Shown piece by piece: positions 28,781 through 36,871 of a stretch of 64,000 bases of DNA (within the stretch, counting starts at the first letter, position 1; each line of letters starts with the position of its first letter). Location: contig JABTUV010000014.1 of assembly GCA_015075175.1 (NCBI GenBank), forward strand, positions 42,608-106,607, written 5' to 3'. The position numbers were made by a program, and so were the translations under genes. Source of the stretch: a bacterium. Its GTDB lineage: Bacteria > Hinthialibacterota > Hinthialibacteria > H5-UNCL2. The notes beneath the pieces were generated by a model. It was not told the origin of the DNA, made no database searches, and saw only the letters and a list, made by a program, of their open reading frames with translations.

Positions 28781-29950
28781 TCAGCCCTGTCGGTTTGGGT
28801 TTGTGCAGCTGCTCAGCACTGTCGGGTTCATTTCATGCACGCGGGCGTAGGCGGCGGCCTGTTCCTCGGGGGTTTCGCAGTACGTCACCACTATCAGTTT
28901 CATGCCCGGGCGGGCCAGTTTGGCCAGTTGCTCTTCGATGGTCGCCGGATCGCCGACGATGCGCGCGTTGACGGCGATGCCGGTGCCGGCGAAGGCTTGC
29001 GCGACCGCCTCGGCGTCGTTGGGATCGGGATCGGTCTGGCAGGAGAAGGCTCCGTCGACCATGCGCAGTTTTCCCAGGCTGCGGATGGCCTCCGCCTTGG
29101 CCGACCAGTTGCCGCAGGAGTGAAAGACGGTGCCGTCGAAGGCCTCGCCGACTTTCACCATGGCGGGCGCGGCGAAGGTGAGATACTGCTCGTCGGAGAA
29201 CATGACCACGCAGTCGTCGCTCATGCCGATGCCGGAGAACTCGCGGCTGCTGGCGAAGCCGTGTCCGGGCCAGACCAGCGCGTCGCCGATCAGTTCGCGC
29301 TGCTTCTTGGTGAACTCGATCAAGAGGTCCGCCATGATGGAGAGGAGGCGAGAGAGTCCCTCGGGATCGTCGTACACGCTCATGAAGAAGTTGTTGATCT
29401 CGACGAGGAAGCTGGCGGCGTTCATGGGCGACTGGGTGTCCGTCAAAGACATGGGGAGGCGCCCGCCGGTCTTGTCGAGAAAGTACTCGATCATTTCCAG
29501 GGTATGCCGGCCGATGGGGGTTTGCGCGATGGGGACGGGCTGGCGCTGGAGCGCCTCGGCGACGGTCTTGAAGGGAGCGATCATGCCCGGGGCCTGGCCG
29601 GGAGTCCAATGGTAATCGACGCCGAAGGCGCTGGCGATGGTTCCGATGCCGTACCAGGGTTCCAGGAAGTTGGCGATGTCGGCCGGGTATTCCATGCTGC
29701 GGGCGAGCGCGCCGAGTTGCAGTTCCAGCGACAGTTTCATGTCGCGGCAGCCGTAGGAAAAACATTCCGGCACGCGAAACCGGCGATAGACGGCGACGCC
29801 GGCGTCGCTCCGCCAGAAGGCGCGGTTGCGCTCCAAGAGTTCGGCTTCGTAGTCACGATAGGCGGCGTAATCGAAGCGCTCGGGCGCGATGGGTTGCACC
29901 GCCGTGCCCTGCGCGTCCGCCAGCTTGTAATTGAAACTCCGCTTGCCCAT
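28781..29950 (-). CDS. Uroporphyrinogen decarboxylase (URO-D) superfamily protein
   Basis: 389 residues from the ATG at 29948-29950, which follows AGGAGGGA. It has the TIM-barrel pattern of the URO-D/MtaA/CmuA superfamily: VPIAQTPIGRHTLEMIEYFL, LTDTQSPMNAASFLVEINNF, VMFSDEQYLTFAAPAMVKV, FHSCGNWSAKAEAI, and LARPGMKLIVVTYCETPEEQ near the end. The 'HSCG' segment is typical of the non-haem branch (methylcobalamin:CoM methyltransferase and unknown members common in Planctomycetes-like genomes), in which a Cys/His set can bind zinc. True HemE Arg motifs at the N-terminus are not seen. No corrinoid protein is nearby, so the substrate is open. The last dozen residues are encoded by repeat-like DNA. 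Confidence 0.85.
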   Translation of the reverse strand: MGKRSFNYKLADAQGTAVQPIAPERFDYAAYRDYEAELLERNRAFWRSDAGVAVYRRFRVPECFSYGCRDMKLSLELQLGALARSMEYPADIANFLEPWYGIGTIASAFGVDYHWTPGQAPGMIAPFKTVAEALQRQPVPIAQTPIGRHTLEMIEYFLDKTGGRLPMSLTDTQSPMNAASFLVEINNFFMSVYDDPEGLSRLLSIMADLLIEFTKKQRELIGDALVWPGHGFASSREFSGIGMSDDCVVMFSDEQYLTFAAPAMVKVGEAFDGTVFHSCGNWSAKAEAIRSLGKLRMVDGAFSCQTDPDPNDAEAVAQAFAGTGIAVNARIVGDPATIEEQLAKLARPGMKLIVVTYCETPEEQAAAYARVHEMNPTVLSSCTNPNRQG

Positions 29951-29984
29951 GCCGTCCCTCCTGGAGTTCAAGCTTCAGCTTGTC

Positions 29985-30120
29985 TTGCCGGCAAACTGAA
30001 GTTTGTACTCCCGGGGTGTTGCCGGCAAACTGAAGTTTGTACTCCCGGGGTGTTGCCGGCAAACTGAAGTTTGTACTCCGGCGCCTTGCCGGCAAACTGA
30101 AGTTTGTACTCCGGCGTGTT
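29985..30120. repeat. Family C tandem repeat (TTGCCGGCAAACTGAAGTTT), four copies
   Basis: Units begin at 29985, 30019, 30053 and 30086 (34, 34, 33 bp). Each contains AAACTGAAGTTT, a hairpin with a two-base loop, and GCCGGC. Single copies occur at 52741-52787 and 60857-60884. It lies between the divergent URO-D and cysteine desulfurase genes (gap 29951-30333), which also holds a family K palindrome at 30207-30229. Confidence 0.92.
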
Positions 30121-30333
30121 CCGCGCTATCTGCGTCTCCGTGCGAGCCATGTTTCGGATGGTGAGGGAACCCTTGTCGGATTGTCAAGTTCGACGTTGCG
30201 GGATATGGCGCAGCACGCTGCGCAAGTACCGGTGAAATGGCACTGGACAAACGGGCGAGAGATGCTAGGGTTGAAACCTCCCCGACATACGACTGGCGCG
30301 TCTCTCCCGGGCCGAATCAACGAAGGGAGGCTC

Positions 30334-31500
30334 ATGAACGACCGGATTTATCTTGACCACAATGCGACGACTCCGCTGGACCCCGAAGTGCGGGAGGCCA
30401 TGCGGCCGTTTCTGTCGGAGCGTTTCGGCAACCCCAGCAGTATCTATCAGGAAGGCATGGACGCGCGCTACGGGGTGGAAAAGGCGCGGATGCAGGTGGC
30501 CGAGCTCTTAGGCTGCGAGGAAGAGGAGGTCATTTTCACCGGCGGGGGCAGCGAGTCGGACAACGCGGCCATTTTCGGGACGCTGCGGGCGTTGCGGGAG
30601 CGGGGGCGGCACATCATCACGTCGCAGATCGAGCATCCGGCGGTGTTGCGGACTTGCCAGTATCTGGAGAAGTACGAGGGATACAAGGTGGATTATCTGC
30701 CGGTAGACCGCGACGGGCGCGTAGGCGTGGAAGACGTGGCGGCGGCGCTCCGTCCCGACACCGCGCTGGTTACGATCATGCTGGCCAACAACGAGACCGG
30801 GGCGATCCAACCCATTCGGGAGTTGTGCGCGCGGGCGCATGAGCAGGGGGTGCGCTTTCATACGGACGCGGTGCAGGCGGCGGGCAAGGTCCCGCTGTCG
30901 GTCGGCGAGCTGGGCGTGGAGCTGCTTTCGCTGTCCGCGCACAAGTTTCACGGCCCCAAGGGCATGGGGGTATTGTACTGCAAGCGGGGGACGGAGCTGT
31001 TTCCGCTGATTTTCGGCGGCGGCCAGGAGCGGGGACTGCGGGCGGGCACGGAAAACGTGGCGGGAATCGTGGGGACGGGCCATGCGGCGATGCTGGCGCG
31101 GCGTCGGTTGGCGGAGGACGCGGCCCGACTGGGGGAACTACGCGACCTCCTGGAAAACCAGCTTCTGCAACGCGTGCCGGGCGCGCGTGTCTTGGCCGGC
31201 GGCGCGCACCGGTTGCCCAATACCAGCCTGATGACTTTTGCGAACGTGCCCGGGGTGGAACTGGTCGCGGAAATCGACGGGTTGGGCGTGTGCGCCTCCA
31301 GCGGCTCGGCCTGCTCGGCCGGCACGACGAAAGTCTCGCACGTGCTTTCCGCCATGGGAGTGTCGCGCGCGGAGGGCCTCTCCGCGGTGCGATTCTCGCT
31401 GGGCCGGGACAATACGCGGCAGGAGATCGAGCGCGCCGCCGCAGTAGTCGCCGAATGCGTGGAGCGGATGCGCCTGGAGGCCCGCCCGTCGGGCCGCTGA
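30334..31500 (+). CDS. Cysteine desulfurase (NifS/IscS family)
   Basis: 388 residues from the ATG at 30334, 3 bp after GGGAGG. A pyridoxal-phosphate enzyme that takes sulfur from cysteine for iron-sulfur clusters and thio-modified tRNA. Seen features: [18 protein letters not shown] (5-22), HP in SQIEHPAVL, the PLP Lys204 in [13 protein letters not shown], and the loop Cys327 in [10 protein letters not shown] that carries the persulfide. The short form GSACSAG is of group I (NifS/IscS type). No iscU/nifU scaffold gene lies beside it; recA follows 112 bp downstream with its own promoter-like sequence. Radical-SAM RimO upstream would be one user of the clusters. A longer upstream frame is repeat DNA. 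Confidence 0.95.
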   Translation: MNDRIYLDHNATTPLDPEVREAMRPFLSERFGNPSSIYQEGMDARYGVEKARMQVAELLGCEEEEVIFTGGGSESDNAAIFGTLRALRERGRHIITSQIEHPAVLRTCQYLEKYEGYKVDYLPVDRDGRVGVEDVAAALRPDTALVTIMLANNETGAIQPIRELCARAHEQGVRFHTDAVQAAGKVPLSVGELGVELLSLSAHKFHGPKGMGVLYCKRGTELFPLIFGGGQERGLRAGTENVAGIVGTGHAAMLARRRLAEDAARLGELRDLLENQLLQRVPGARVLAGGAHRLPNTSLMTFANVPGVELVAEIDGLGVCASSGSACSAGTTKVSHVLSAMGVSRAEGLSAVRFSLGRDNTRQEIERAAAVVAECVERMRLEARPSGR

Positions 31501-31553
31501 CACCTGCCGGACTCAACAACACTCTTCAGTTCTTGATGCCATCCTGGGCCGGC

Positions 31554-31581
31554 TTGACAAGCTTGGGGGGGGTGGTAGCAT
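31554..31581 (+). promoter_or_regulatory. Putative recA promoter
   Basis: TTGACA (31554-31559) and TAGCAT (31576-31581) are 16 bp apart, about 30 bases before the recA start. No LexA-type palindrome is evident between them and the start codon. Confidence 0.5.
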
Positions 31582-31612
31582 CGCCCGAACCCACCTTTTG
31601 GAGGCAATGAGC

Positions 31613-32653
31613 ATGGCGGTCGTGTCCAAGAATGAGCGCGCCAAGGCGCTGGATCAGGCGATATCCCAAATCGAGAAGCAGTTCGGCAAGGGCAGCATCA
31701 TGAAGCTGGGCGAGCAGCCGGTGCAAAAGGTACCGGTGATTTCGACCGGCAGCATCGGGTTGGACATGGCGTTGGGGATCGGGGGCGTACCCAAGGCGCG
31801 GGTGATGGAGATTTTCGGGCCGGAGAGCAGCGGCAAGACGACGCTGGCCTTGCACATCGTGGCGGAGGCGCAGAAGGCGGGGGGAGTGGGGGCGTTCGTG
31901 GACGCCGAGCACGCCTTGGACGTGGGTTACGCGCAGAAGCTGGGCGTCAACATTGATGAGCTGCTGGTTTCGCAGCCTGACAACGGCGAGCAGGCGCTGG
32001 ACATCGCCGAACTGTTGATCCGCAGCAACGCCATCGACGTGATCGTGATCGACTCGGTCGCCGCGCTGGTGCCCCGGGCGGAGATCGAGGGCGAGATGGG
32101 CGACCAGCAGGTGGGACTACAGGCGCGGCTGATGTCCAAGGCGCTGCGCAAACTGACGGGGGCGTTGGCCAAGAGCAACACCTGCGCCATTTTCATCAAC
32201 CAGATCCGGGAGAAGATCGGGGTGATGTTCGGCAATCCCGAGACGACCACGGGCGGGCGGGCGCTGAAGTTCTACGCCAGCGTGCGGTTGGACGTGCGCC
32301 GGATTACCACCATCAAGGAGAAGGGCGAAAGCGTCGGCAACCGCACGCGCGTGAAAGTGGTCAAAAACAAGCTGTCGCCGCCGTTCCGGGAGGCGGAGTT
32401 CGACATCATCTTCGGTCGGGGGATTTCGCGCGAGGGGGAGCTGATCGACATCGGGTCGGAGCTGAAGATCATCAACCGCAGCGGGGCGTGGTTTACGTAT
32501 GGCGACCTGCGGCTGGGGCAGGGCCGCGAGAACGCCAAGCAGTATCTGTTGGAGAATCCCAAGGTATACGACGAGATCGCGGGCAAAGTGCGGGCGGCGC
32601 TGGCGGGCGGTGCGGTGTTGACCAAGGGCGGGGGGAAGGCGGGGGAGGAATAG
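31613..32653 (+). CDS. recA: Recombinase RecA
   Basis: 346 residues. RecA coats single-stranded DNA, pairs it with homologous duplex and triggers LexA self-cleavage. Walker A GPESSGKT (69-76), Walker [13 protein letters not shown], the DNA-binding loop 1 region [20 protein letters not shown] and loop 2 [20 protein letters not shown] are complete. The start at 31613 is 8 bp after GGAGG; the ATG at 31607 is too close to it. The acidic C-terminal tail is short and ends in GGGKAGEE. No intein and no recX are present. Confidence 0.98.
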   Translation: MAVVSKNERAKALDQAISQIEKQFGKGSIMKLGEQPVQKVPVISTGSIGLDMALGIGGVPKARVMEIFGPESSGKTTLALHIVAEAQKAGGVGAFVDAEHALDVGYAQKLGVNIDELLVSQPDNGEQALDIAELLIRSNAIDVIVIDSVAALVPRAEIEGEMGDQQVGLQARLMSKALRKLTGALAKSNTCAIFINQIREKIGVMFGNPETTTGGRALKFYASVRLDVRRITTIKEKGESVGNRTRVKVVKNKLSPPFREAEFDIIFGRGISREGELIDIGSELKIINRSGAWFTYGDLRLGQGRENAKQYLLENPKVYDEIAGKVRAALAGGAVLTKGGGKAGEE

Positions 32654-32728
32654 GGGCGGATGCGGACGCCAAGGGCAGTTACACGGTCGGGTATAGTTGA
32701 CCATTGAAACGTTGCAGGCAAGGAGAGT

Positions 32729-32945
32729 ATGAATCATGTCATGGGACGATCAGCACCACCGATTTTTCTCTGGAATACTCCCCTTGATTCATCACGACGC
32801 AATGACGCCGTCGTTCGGCCCCTCACGCGAAAGCGCCTTGTTTTCGGCTGGTATGGGGGAGAATTCAACCATCTGGACTGGCTGCTTCCGCTGCTTCCTC
32901 CCTGTCACCATTACTGCGAGCCGTTCGGCGGATCCGGGGCTGTCT
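32729..32945 (+). pseudogene. D12-class DNA adenine methyltransferase, N-terminal fragment
   Basis: The ATG at 32729 follows AAGGAG and opens a frame reading VFGWYGGEFNHLDWLLPLLP then HHYCEPFGGSGAVL. This matches the start of Dam/D12-type N6-adenine DNA methyltransferases: the 'W-x-GGK' strand and the SAM-binding motif I 'EPFGGSGAV'. The DPPY catalytic motif IV and the rest are missing: within ten residues the sequence becomes the N-terminal part of a transposase in another frame. I infer that an IS element inserted in, or recombined with, a methyltransferase gene and its 3' part was lost. Confidence 0.7.
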
Positions 32946-33534
32946 TGCGGCGGCCGGCCGTGGGCCGACAACCGCAGCGTACCGGAAGGCATCTTATGGG
33001 TGTTGCGCACCGGCGCGCGTTGGAAGGATCTGCCTCCGGAGTTCCCCGGCCCGAGCACGTGCCGGTGTCGCCTGCGCATGTGGGAGGAGCAGGATGTCTG
33101 GCTCAACATCTGGCGTGCCTTCCTGTCGGAGTTGGACGAACGCAAGCAGTTGGAGTGGGCCGAGTGTTTCGCCGACGGAAGTCACGCTGATCGAACCGAC
33201 GTTGAGCAAGATCTCGTTTCTCCGGCCGGGACCGGGGCGGCCTCGGCAATAGCCGGAACGACTCGTGTATGACAAGGCGGGGGACTGCGACGACCTGCGG
33301 GAACGACTGAAACGGCGAGGCATCGAGTTGATTTGTCCGCCCAGAAGGAATCGGAAGAGAGTCACGCAGGATGGCCGGAAGCTGCGGCGCTATCGGAGAC
33401 GCTGGATCGTGAAGCACACCTTCTCTTGGATCAGCAACTTTCGCCGCTTGGTGGTGCGCTACGAGAGGCGTCTTCTCATGTACCAAGCCTTCCTCAACCT
33501 CGCGTGCCCCATGATCACATTAAACCGGTTATGA
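32940..33534 (+). mobile_element. IS5-like transposase remnant with internal deletion and stop
   Basis: Frame 1 reads RSVPEGILWVLRTGARWKDL then PPEFPGPSTC and RMWEEQDVWLNIWRAFLSEL, the N-terminal helix-turn-helix part of IS5-family DDE transposases, up to ECFADGS, the first catalytic Asp. The protein then jumps directly to EVTLIEPTLSKISFLRPGPG in the next frame, so about 40 residues expected between them are lost. After an in-frame TAG near 33250 comes LVYDKAGDCDDLRERLKRRG, IELICPPRRN, RRRWIVKHTFSWISNFRRLV and RYERRLLMYQ, the typical YREE-like end with the last Glu. The element cannot encode an active enzyme. Its terminal inverted repeats were not found; the 120-bp element starts 8 bp after its last codon. 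Confidence 0.8.
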
Positions 33535-33542
33535 CGCCGCTT

Positions 33543-33662
33543 CCAGCGCCGTTTCAAGAAAAGTTGTAGCGCCCCGGTCGTCCTCTCGATACGCCGGAGT
33601 ACCGGCTACTCGAGGACTCGGTTCAAGCTCTCTCGCAACTACTTTCTGCGCAACGGCGCTAG
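33543..33662. mobile_element. 120-bp MITE-like element, copy 2
   Basis: Same length and architecture as the copy at 3323-3442. Ends: CCAGCGCCGTTTC on the left and CAACGGCGCTAG on the right. The inner arms AAAGTTGTAGCG and CGCAACTACTTT pair better here than in copy 1. It sits directly downstream of the IS remnant. Confidence 0.75.
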
Positions 33663-33706
33663 CGCGTCGGGCTCGTAATCGTTATCGCGGATCGACTACT
33701 AGGAAC

Positions 33707-33782
33707 GAGTAAGATTAAGAGTAAGATTAAGAGCAAGATTAAGATTAAGATTAAGATTAAGAGTAAGATTAAGATTAGGATT
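33707..33782. repeat. Family F hexamer array, copy 2, abutting the gatB start
   Basis: About twelve AAGATT/AAGAGT/AAGAGC-type units end nine bases before the gatB ATG. There is no separate Shine-Dalgarno between array and start, so the purine-rich array may itself contribute to ribosome binding. Confidence 0.88.
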
Positions 33783-33790
33783 GGGGATTC

Positions 33791-35215
33791 ATGTCGTACG
33801 AGATCGTCATCGGACTCGAGACCCACACCGAGCTGCACACCCGCAGCAAGGTTTTCTGCCGCTGCGACGCGGGTTTTGGCGGCGAGCCTAACAGCCACGT
33901 CTGTCCGGTCTGTCTCGGGCTGCCGGGAACCCTGCCGGTCCTCAACCGGCGTTCGCTGGAGCTGGCGCTCCTGACCGCGTTGGCGCTGGAATGCGAAATC
34001 CCCGCCCGCTTCCAGTTCGACCGCAAGAATTACTACTATCCCGACCTGCCCAAGAACTACCAGATCAGCCAGGAGTATCAGCCCCTGGGCCGCAACGGCC
34101 GGCTGCTCCTGGTGATGCCGGACGGCCGCGAGAAGAGCGTGCGCATCCACAACGTGCACCTGGAGGAAGACGCCGGCAAATTGCTGCACGAGGGGGGCGG
34201 GGCGCTGGTCGATCTCAACCGCGCGGGGACGTCGCTCTTGGAGATCGTCAGTTATCCCGACATTGCGAGCCTGGCGGAGTTGGACGTGTACATGGCGACG
34301 ATGCGGCAGCTGTTGCGCTACGTGGGCGCCTCGGACTGCAAGATGCAAGAGGGTTCCCTGCGCTTCGAGGTCAACATCTCGCTGCGCCCCGCAGGAGCGA
34401 CGCAACTGGGGACCAAGGTGGAACTCAAGAACATCGGCAGCATGAAGGCGGCCATGCGCGCGGCGGGCTACGAGATCGAGCGCCAGCGGGAGGCGCTGGA
34501 GGCGGGCCGGGAGATCGTGCAGGAGACGCGGCTGTGGGACGAGGAGCGCGGAGTGACCGCCCCCATGCGCAGCAAGGAAGGCGCCAAAGATTATCGCTAC
34601 TTCCCCGAGCCGGATCTCGTGCCCGTCGAGGTGGATGCCGCCTGGCTGGAGGCGTTGCGCCGCTCGCTGCCCGAGCCGGCCACGGCCCGCCGCAGGCGCT
34701 TCGTCGCCCAGTACGGCCTGCCCGACTACGACGCCGGCGTCTTGACCGCCGACCGCCAGGTCGCCGACTGGTTCGAGGCTGCCGTCGCCGGCCGAACCGA
34801 TCAGGCCAAGACCATCTCCAACTGGGTCATGACGCATATCCTGAAAGAGCTGCCCGGCGAAGACGACCGCATCGAGGACCTGAAAGTCAAGCCGGAGCAT
34901 CTCGCCCAATTGGCGGAGCTTGTCTCCTCCGGCGCCATCAGCGGCAACCAGGCCAAGGAGGTGCTGCTTCTTGTGATCGAGAGCGGGCAGCCGCCGGCCG
35001 AGATCGTGGAGGCGCGCGGCATGAAGCAGCTCAGTGACGCCTCGCTCCTGGAAAAGTTCGTCGAGGACGTGATCGCCGCCAATCCCAAGCAGGTCGAGCA
35101 GTATCGCGCCGGCAAGGAGGCGGTGCTGGGCTATCTGGTCGGCCAGGTGATGAAAGCGAGCAAGGGCCAGGCCAATCCCAAGCTGGTCAACGAGCTTTTG
35201 CGCAGCAGACTCTGA
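33791..35215 (+). CDS. gatB: Aspartyl/glutamyl-tRNA amidotransferase subunit B
   Basis: 474 residues, full length. GatB is the kinase/transamidase subunit of GatCAB, which converts misacylated Glu-tRNA(Gln) or Asp-tRNA(Asn) to the amide form. Present: the N-terminal signature EIVIGLETHTELHT, the zinc-type Cys set CRCDAGF and CPVCLG, YYYPDLPKNYQISQ, LEEDAGKLLHE (ATP-site side), DLNRAGTSLLEIV and KNIGSMKAAMRAAGYEI, and the C-terminal YqeY tail domain ending KGQANPKLVNELLRSRL. gatA and gatC are not next to it. The only upstream signal is the hexamer array. Confidence 0.97.
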   Translation: MSYEIVIGLETHTELHTRSKVFCRCDAGFGGEPNSHVCPVCLGLPGTLPVLNRRSLELALLTALALECEIPARFQFDRKNYYYPDLPKNYQISQEYQPLGRNGRLLLVMPDGREKSVRIHNVHLEEDAGKLLHEGGGALVDLNRAGTSLLEIVSYPDIASLAELDVYMATMRQLLRYVGASDCKMQEGSLRFEVNISLRPAGATQLGTKVELKNIGSMKAAMRAAGYEIERQREALEAGREIVQETRLWDEERGVTAPMRSKEGAKDYRYFPEPDLVPVEVDAAWLEALRRSLPEPATARRRRFVAQYGLPDYDAGVLTADRQVADWFEAAVAGRTDQAKTISNWVMTHILKELPGEDDRIEDLKVKPEHLAQLAELVSSGAISGNQAKEVLLLVIESGQPPAEIVEARGMKQLSDASLLEKFVEDVIAANPKQVEQYRAGKEAVLGYLVGQVMKASKGQANPKLVNELLRSRL

Positions 35216-35258
35216 CTTCTCTCTTAAAAGGGGGGATGGGGGGACAAGGCCCGGGAAG

Positions 35259-35366
35259 ATGGGACCTATGGGACCTATGGGACGCGAGCACCGGGGACGG
35301 GCGCCCATTTCCGAAGCTGGTGCGCCGGTTTCATGCGAGCGCTGTGCAAAAATGGGCGGCTGTCCC
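35259..35366. repeat. Family G 10-mer (35259-35284) and family E inverted repeat (35294-35366)
   Basis: Tandem ATGGGACCT/ATGGGACGC units are followed by GGGACGGGCGCCCATTTCCG and, 40 bases on, the inverted arm AAAATGGGCGGCTGTCCC. The unit lies between the convergent gatB and DUF4438 genes and may serve as a bidirectional terminator-like hairpin. Confidence 0.8.
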
Positions 35367-35376
35367 CTGCCGGCTC

Positions 35377-36276
35377 TTACTTTCGGCGCATCCTGCCGAT
35401 TTTCAGATAGTGGCCGAGGTTGGCCTTGGGGGTGAGGCGGGGCACGAAAGCGCCCTCGCGGCTGGCCAGGATCGTGCACACGCCCGGGCCGTGCCCGGAG
35501 GTCACGCAGTCGCTGTGGACCACGATTCCGATCGACGTGGCCCCGGTGATGTAGCTGCGCCCGTAACTGTGGTCTGCGTCTTCGATGAGGACCACGTCCC
35601 CGAAGCGGATGTCCGCCAGTCCGTACTCCTCGTTGGTCGCTTGGTCGAACATCTGAATGTCGTAATCCCCCGAGTAGCACTGGTTGGCGCCGAGGCCGGA
35701 ACCCATGATTTTGGCGGGCACGATCTTGGCCACGTCTACTTCGATCTTGCCGTCCCTCTGCTCGGACAGGCCGAGTTTGTAGAAGAGCTTGGGGTCCAGG
35801 TTCATCACCTTGATGTCGGGACGGCCCACGATCTGCATGCCCAGGCCCTTGGCGCGGACAAGAATCTTGTCGCCGATGGCCATTCTGTCCAGGTCCTTGT
35901 CGGCGAAGTCGATCATGACGTGCTCGATGCCGCCATGCTTGCCGGTGACGACGCCCTTGGCGCCTTTGGCGTCGCCGGAGATGACGCGCGCGGGATTGCC
36001 GATCTGACAGAGCACGTTGACGCCCTTGTTGATGGCCTGCTGGTCGGGGCTGCTGCCGTAAATCTTCGTAGATACGCAGGGTTCGACGTGGTCCGCCGCC
36101 AGTCCCGTCGCGCGGTCGCCGACCTTGACATTATAGGTGATGCTGCCCACGCCCGGCAGGGCGGGGACGGTACCCGTGTTGGTGATGCGGTAGGGGAAGA
36201 TCGGTCCGCCGGGCGGCGGGGCCACTTCGGTCAGGACGGCCATTTCGACCAGTTGGGTTTCGTTGAGCTTGAGCAT
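35377..36276 (-). CDS. DUF4438 domain protein
   Basis: 299 residues from the ATG at 36274-36276, after GGGAG. No signal peptide or membrane segment. The whole length matches DUF4438: VGSITYNVKVGDRATGLAAD, HVEPCVSTKIYG, NVLCQIGNPARVISGDAKGA, KGVVTGKHGGIEHVMIDF, RPDIKVMNLDPKLFYKLGL, MGSGLGANQCYSGDYDIQ and SIGIVVHSDCVTSGHGPGVC. Family members occur in Thermotogae, Firmicutes and some candidate phyla; the function is unknown to me. Gly-rich loops and conserved Asp/His/Cys suggest an enzyme with a metal or nucleotide site. A single gene, convergent with gatB. Confidence 0.85.
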   Translation of the reverse strand: MLKLNETQLVEMAVLTEVAPPPGGPIFPYRITNTGTVPALPGVGSITYNVKVGDRATGLAADHVEPCVSTKIYGSSPDQQAINKGVNVLCQIGNPARVISGDAKGAKGVVTGKHGGIEHVMIDFADKDLDRMAIGDKILVRAKGLGMQIVGRPDIKVMNLDPKLFYKLGLSEQRDGKIEVDVAKIVPAKIMGSGLGANQCYSGDYDIQMFDQATNEEYGLADIRFGDVVLIEDADHSYGRSYITGATSIGIVVHSDCVTSGHGPGVCTILASREGAFVPRLTPKANLGHYLKIGRMRRK

Positions 36277-36669
36277 GAGCGACTCCCTGAAATGATAGTG
36301 ATCGACGCGTGAGCGCGCGCCCGAACGGCAGCGCATCGTGCACCATACCATCCCGGCGGCGTTGTTGTCCAACCCCCCGGACGCTTTCTGTCACTCCGCC
36401 CCGTTTCCGTCATTTCGATTCCTTTATGTTATTCCGAATCCTTTCTGTCATTTCGATTCCTTTCTGTCATTTCGACCGAAGGGAGAAATCTTCGCCTCCC
36501 GCCGCACCCCAACACGCGCGGCAGGATTTCTCCCTGCGGTCGAAATGACAGCTTGGCGGTGCGGGTAGCGCATACTAAGTCTTTGATTTGCAATTAGTTA
36601 TAAGCAGTCGCCGGCTTCGTGCGACTTCATTTCGCTGATAAAATTATGTTTCACCCATAAAAATCTTGC
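36277..36669. repeat. Gap with family A repeats (36400-36552) and an AT-rich tract
   Basis: Several TCATTTCGATTCC half-units lead to a full inverted pair, GTCATTTCGACCGAAGGGAG (36465) with its complement ending near 36551. Then about 90 AT-rich bases precede the beta-helix operon, as also upstream of the second operon copy. No gene seen. Confidence 0.75.
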
Positions 36670-36699
36670 TTGACAAGGGGGTTTCTCCTGGGGGAGAAT
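36670..36699 (+). promoter_or_regulatory. Putative promoter of beta-helix operon 1
   Basis: TTGACA (36670-36675) and GAGAAT (36694-36699) are 18 bp apart, behind an AT-rich tract. A leader of about 170 bases follows with a hairpin ACGACCC-GGTTC-GGGTCGT (near 36820-36838) just ahead of the ribosome site. The leader does not match a riboswitch I know. Confidence 0.4.
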
Positions 36700-36871
36700 C
36701 GGAGCCGTAAAAGTCGTTCCGCAACTGCGCCGCGCCCCTCCCTCTGTTCCCTTCGGTGCAGGCGGGGTGTCGTTTGCGGGGGATGTTTTCGGGAGGTTTG
36801 CGCCCATCGGAAAAACACGACCCGGTTCGGGTCGTCAAGCAAGACAGCATGTGGAAAAGGAGGTAACCACC

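Noticed and set aside
36700-36871. Riboswitch (for example c-di-GMP type) in the leader of beta-helix operon 1
   Set aside because: Only a simple hairpin ACGACCC/GGGTCGT is seen; the conserved core bases of known classes are missing, and the leader of operon 2 is unrelated.
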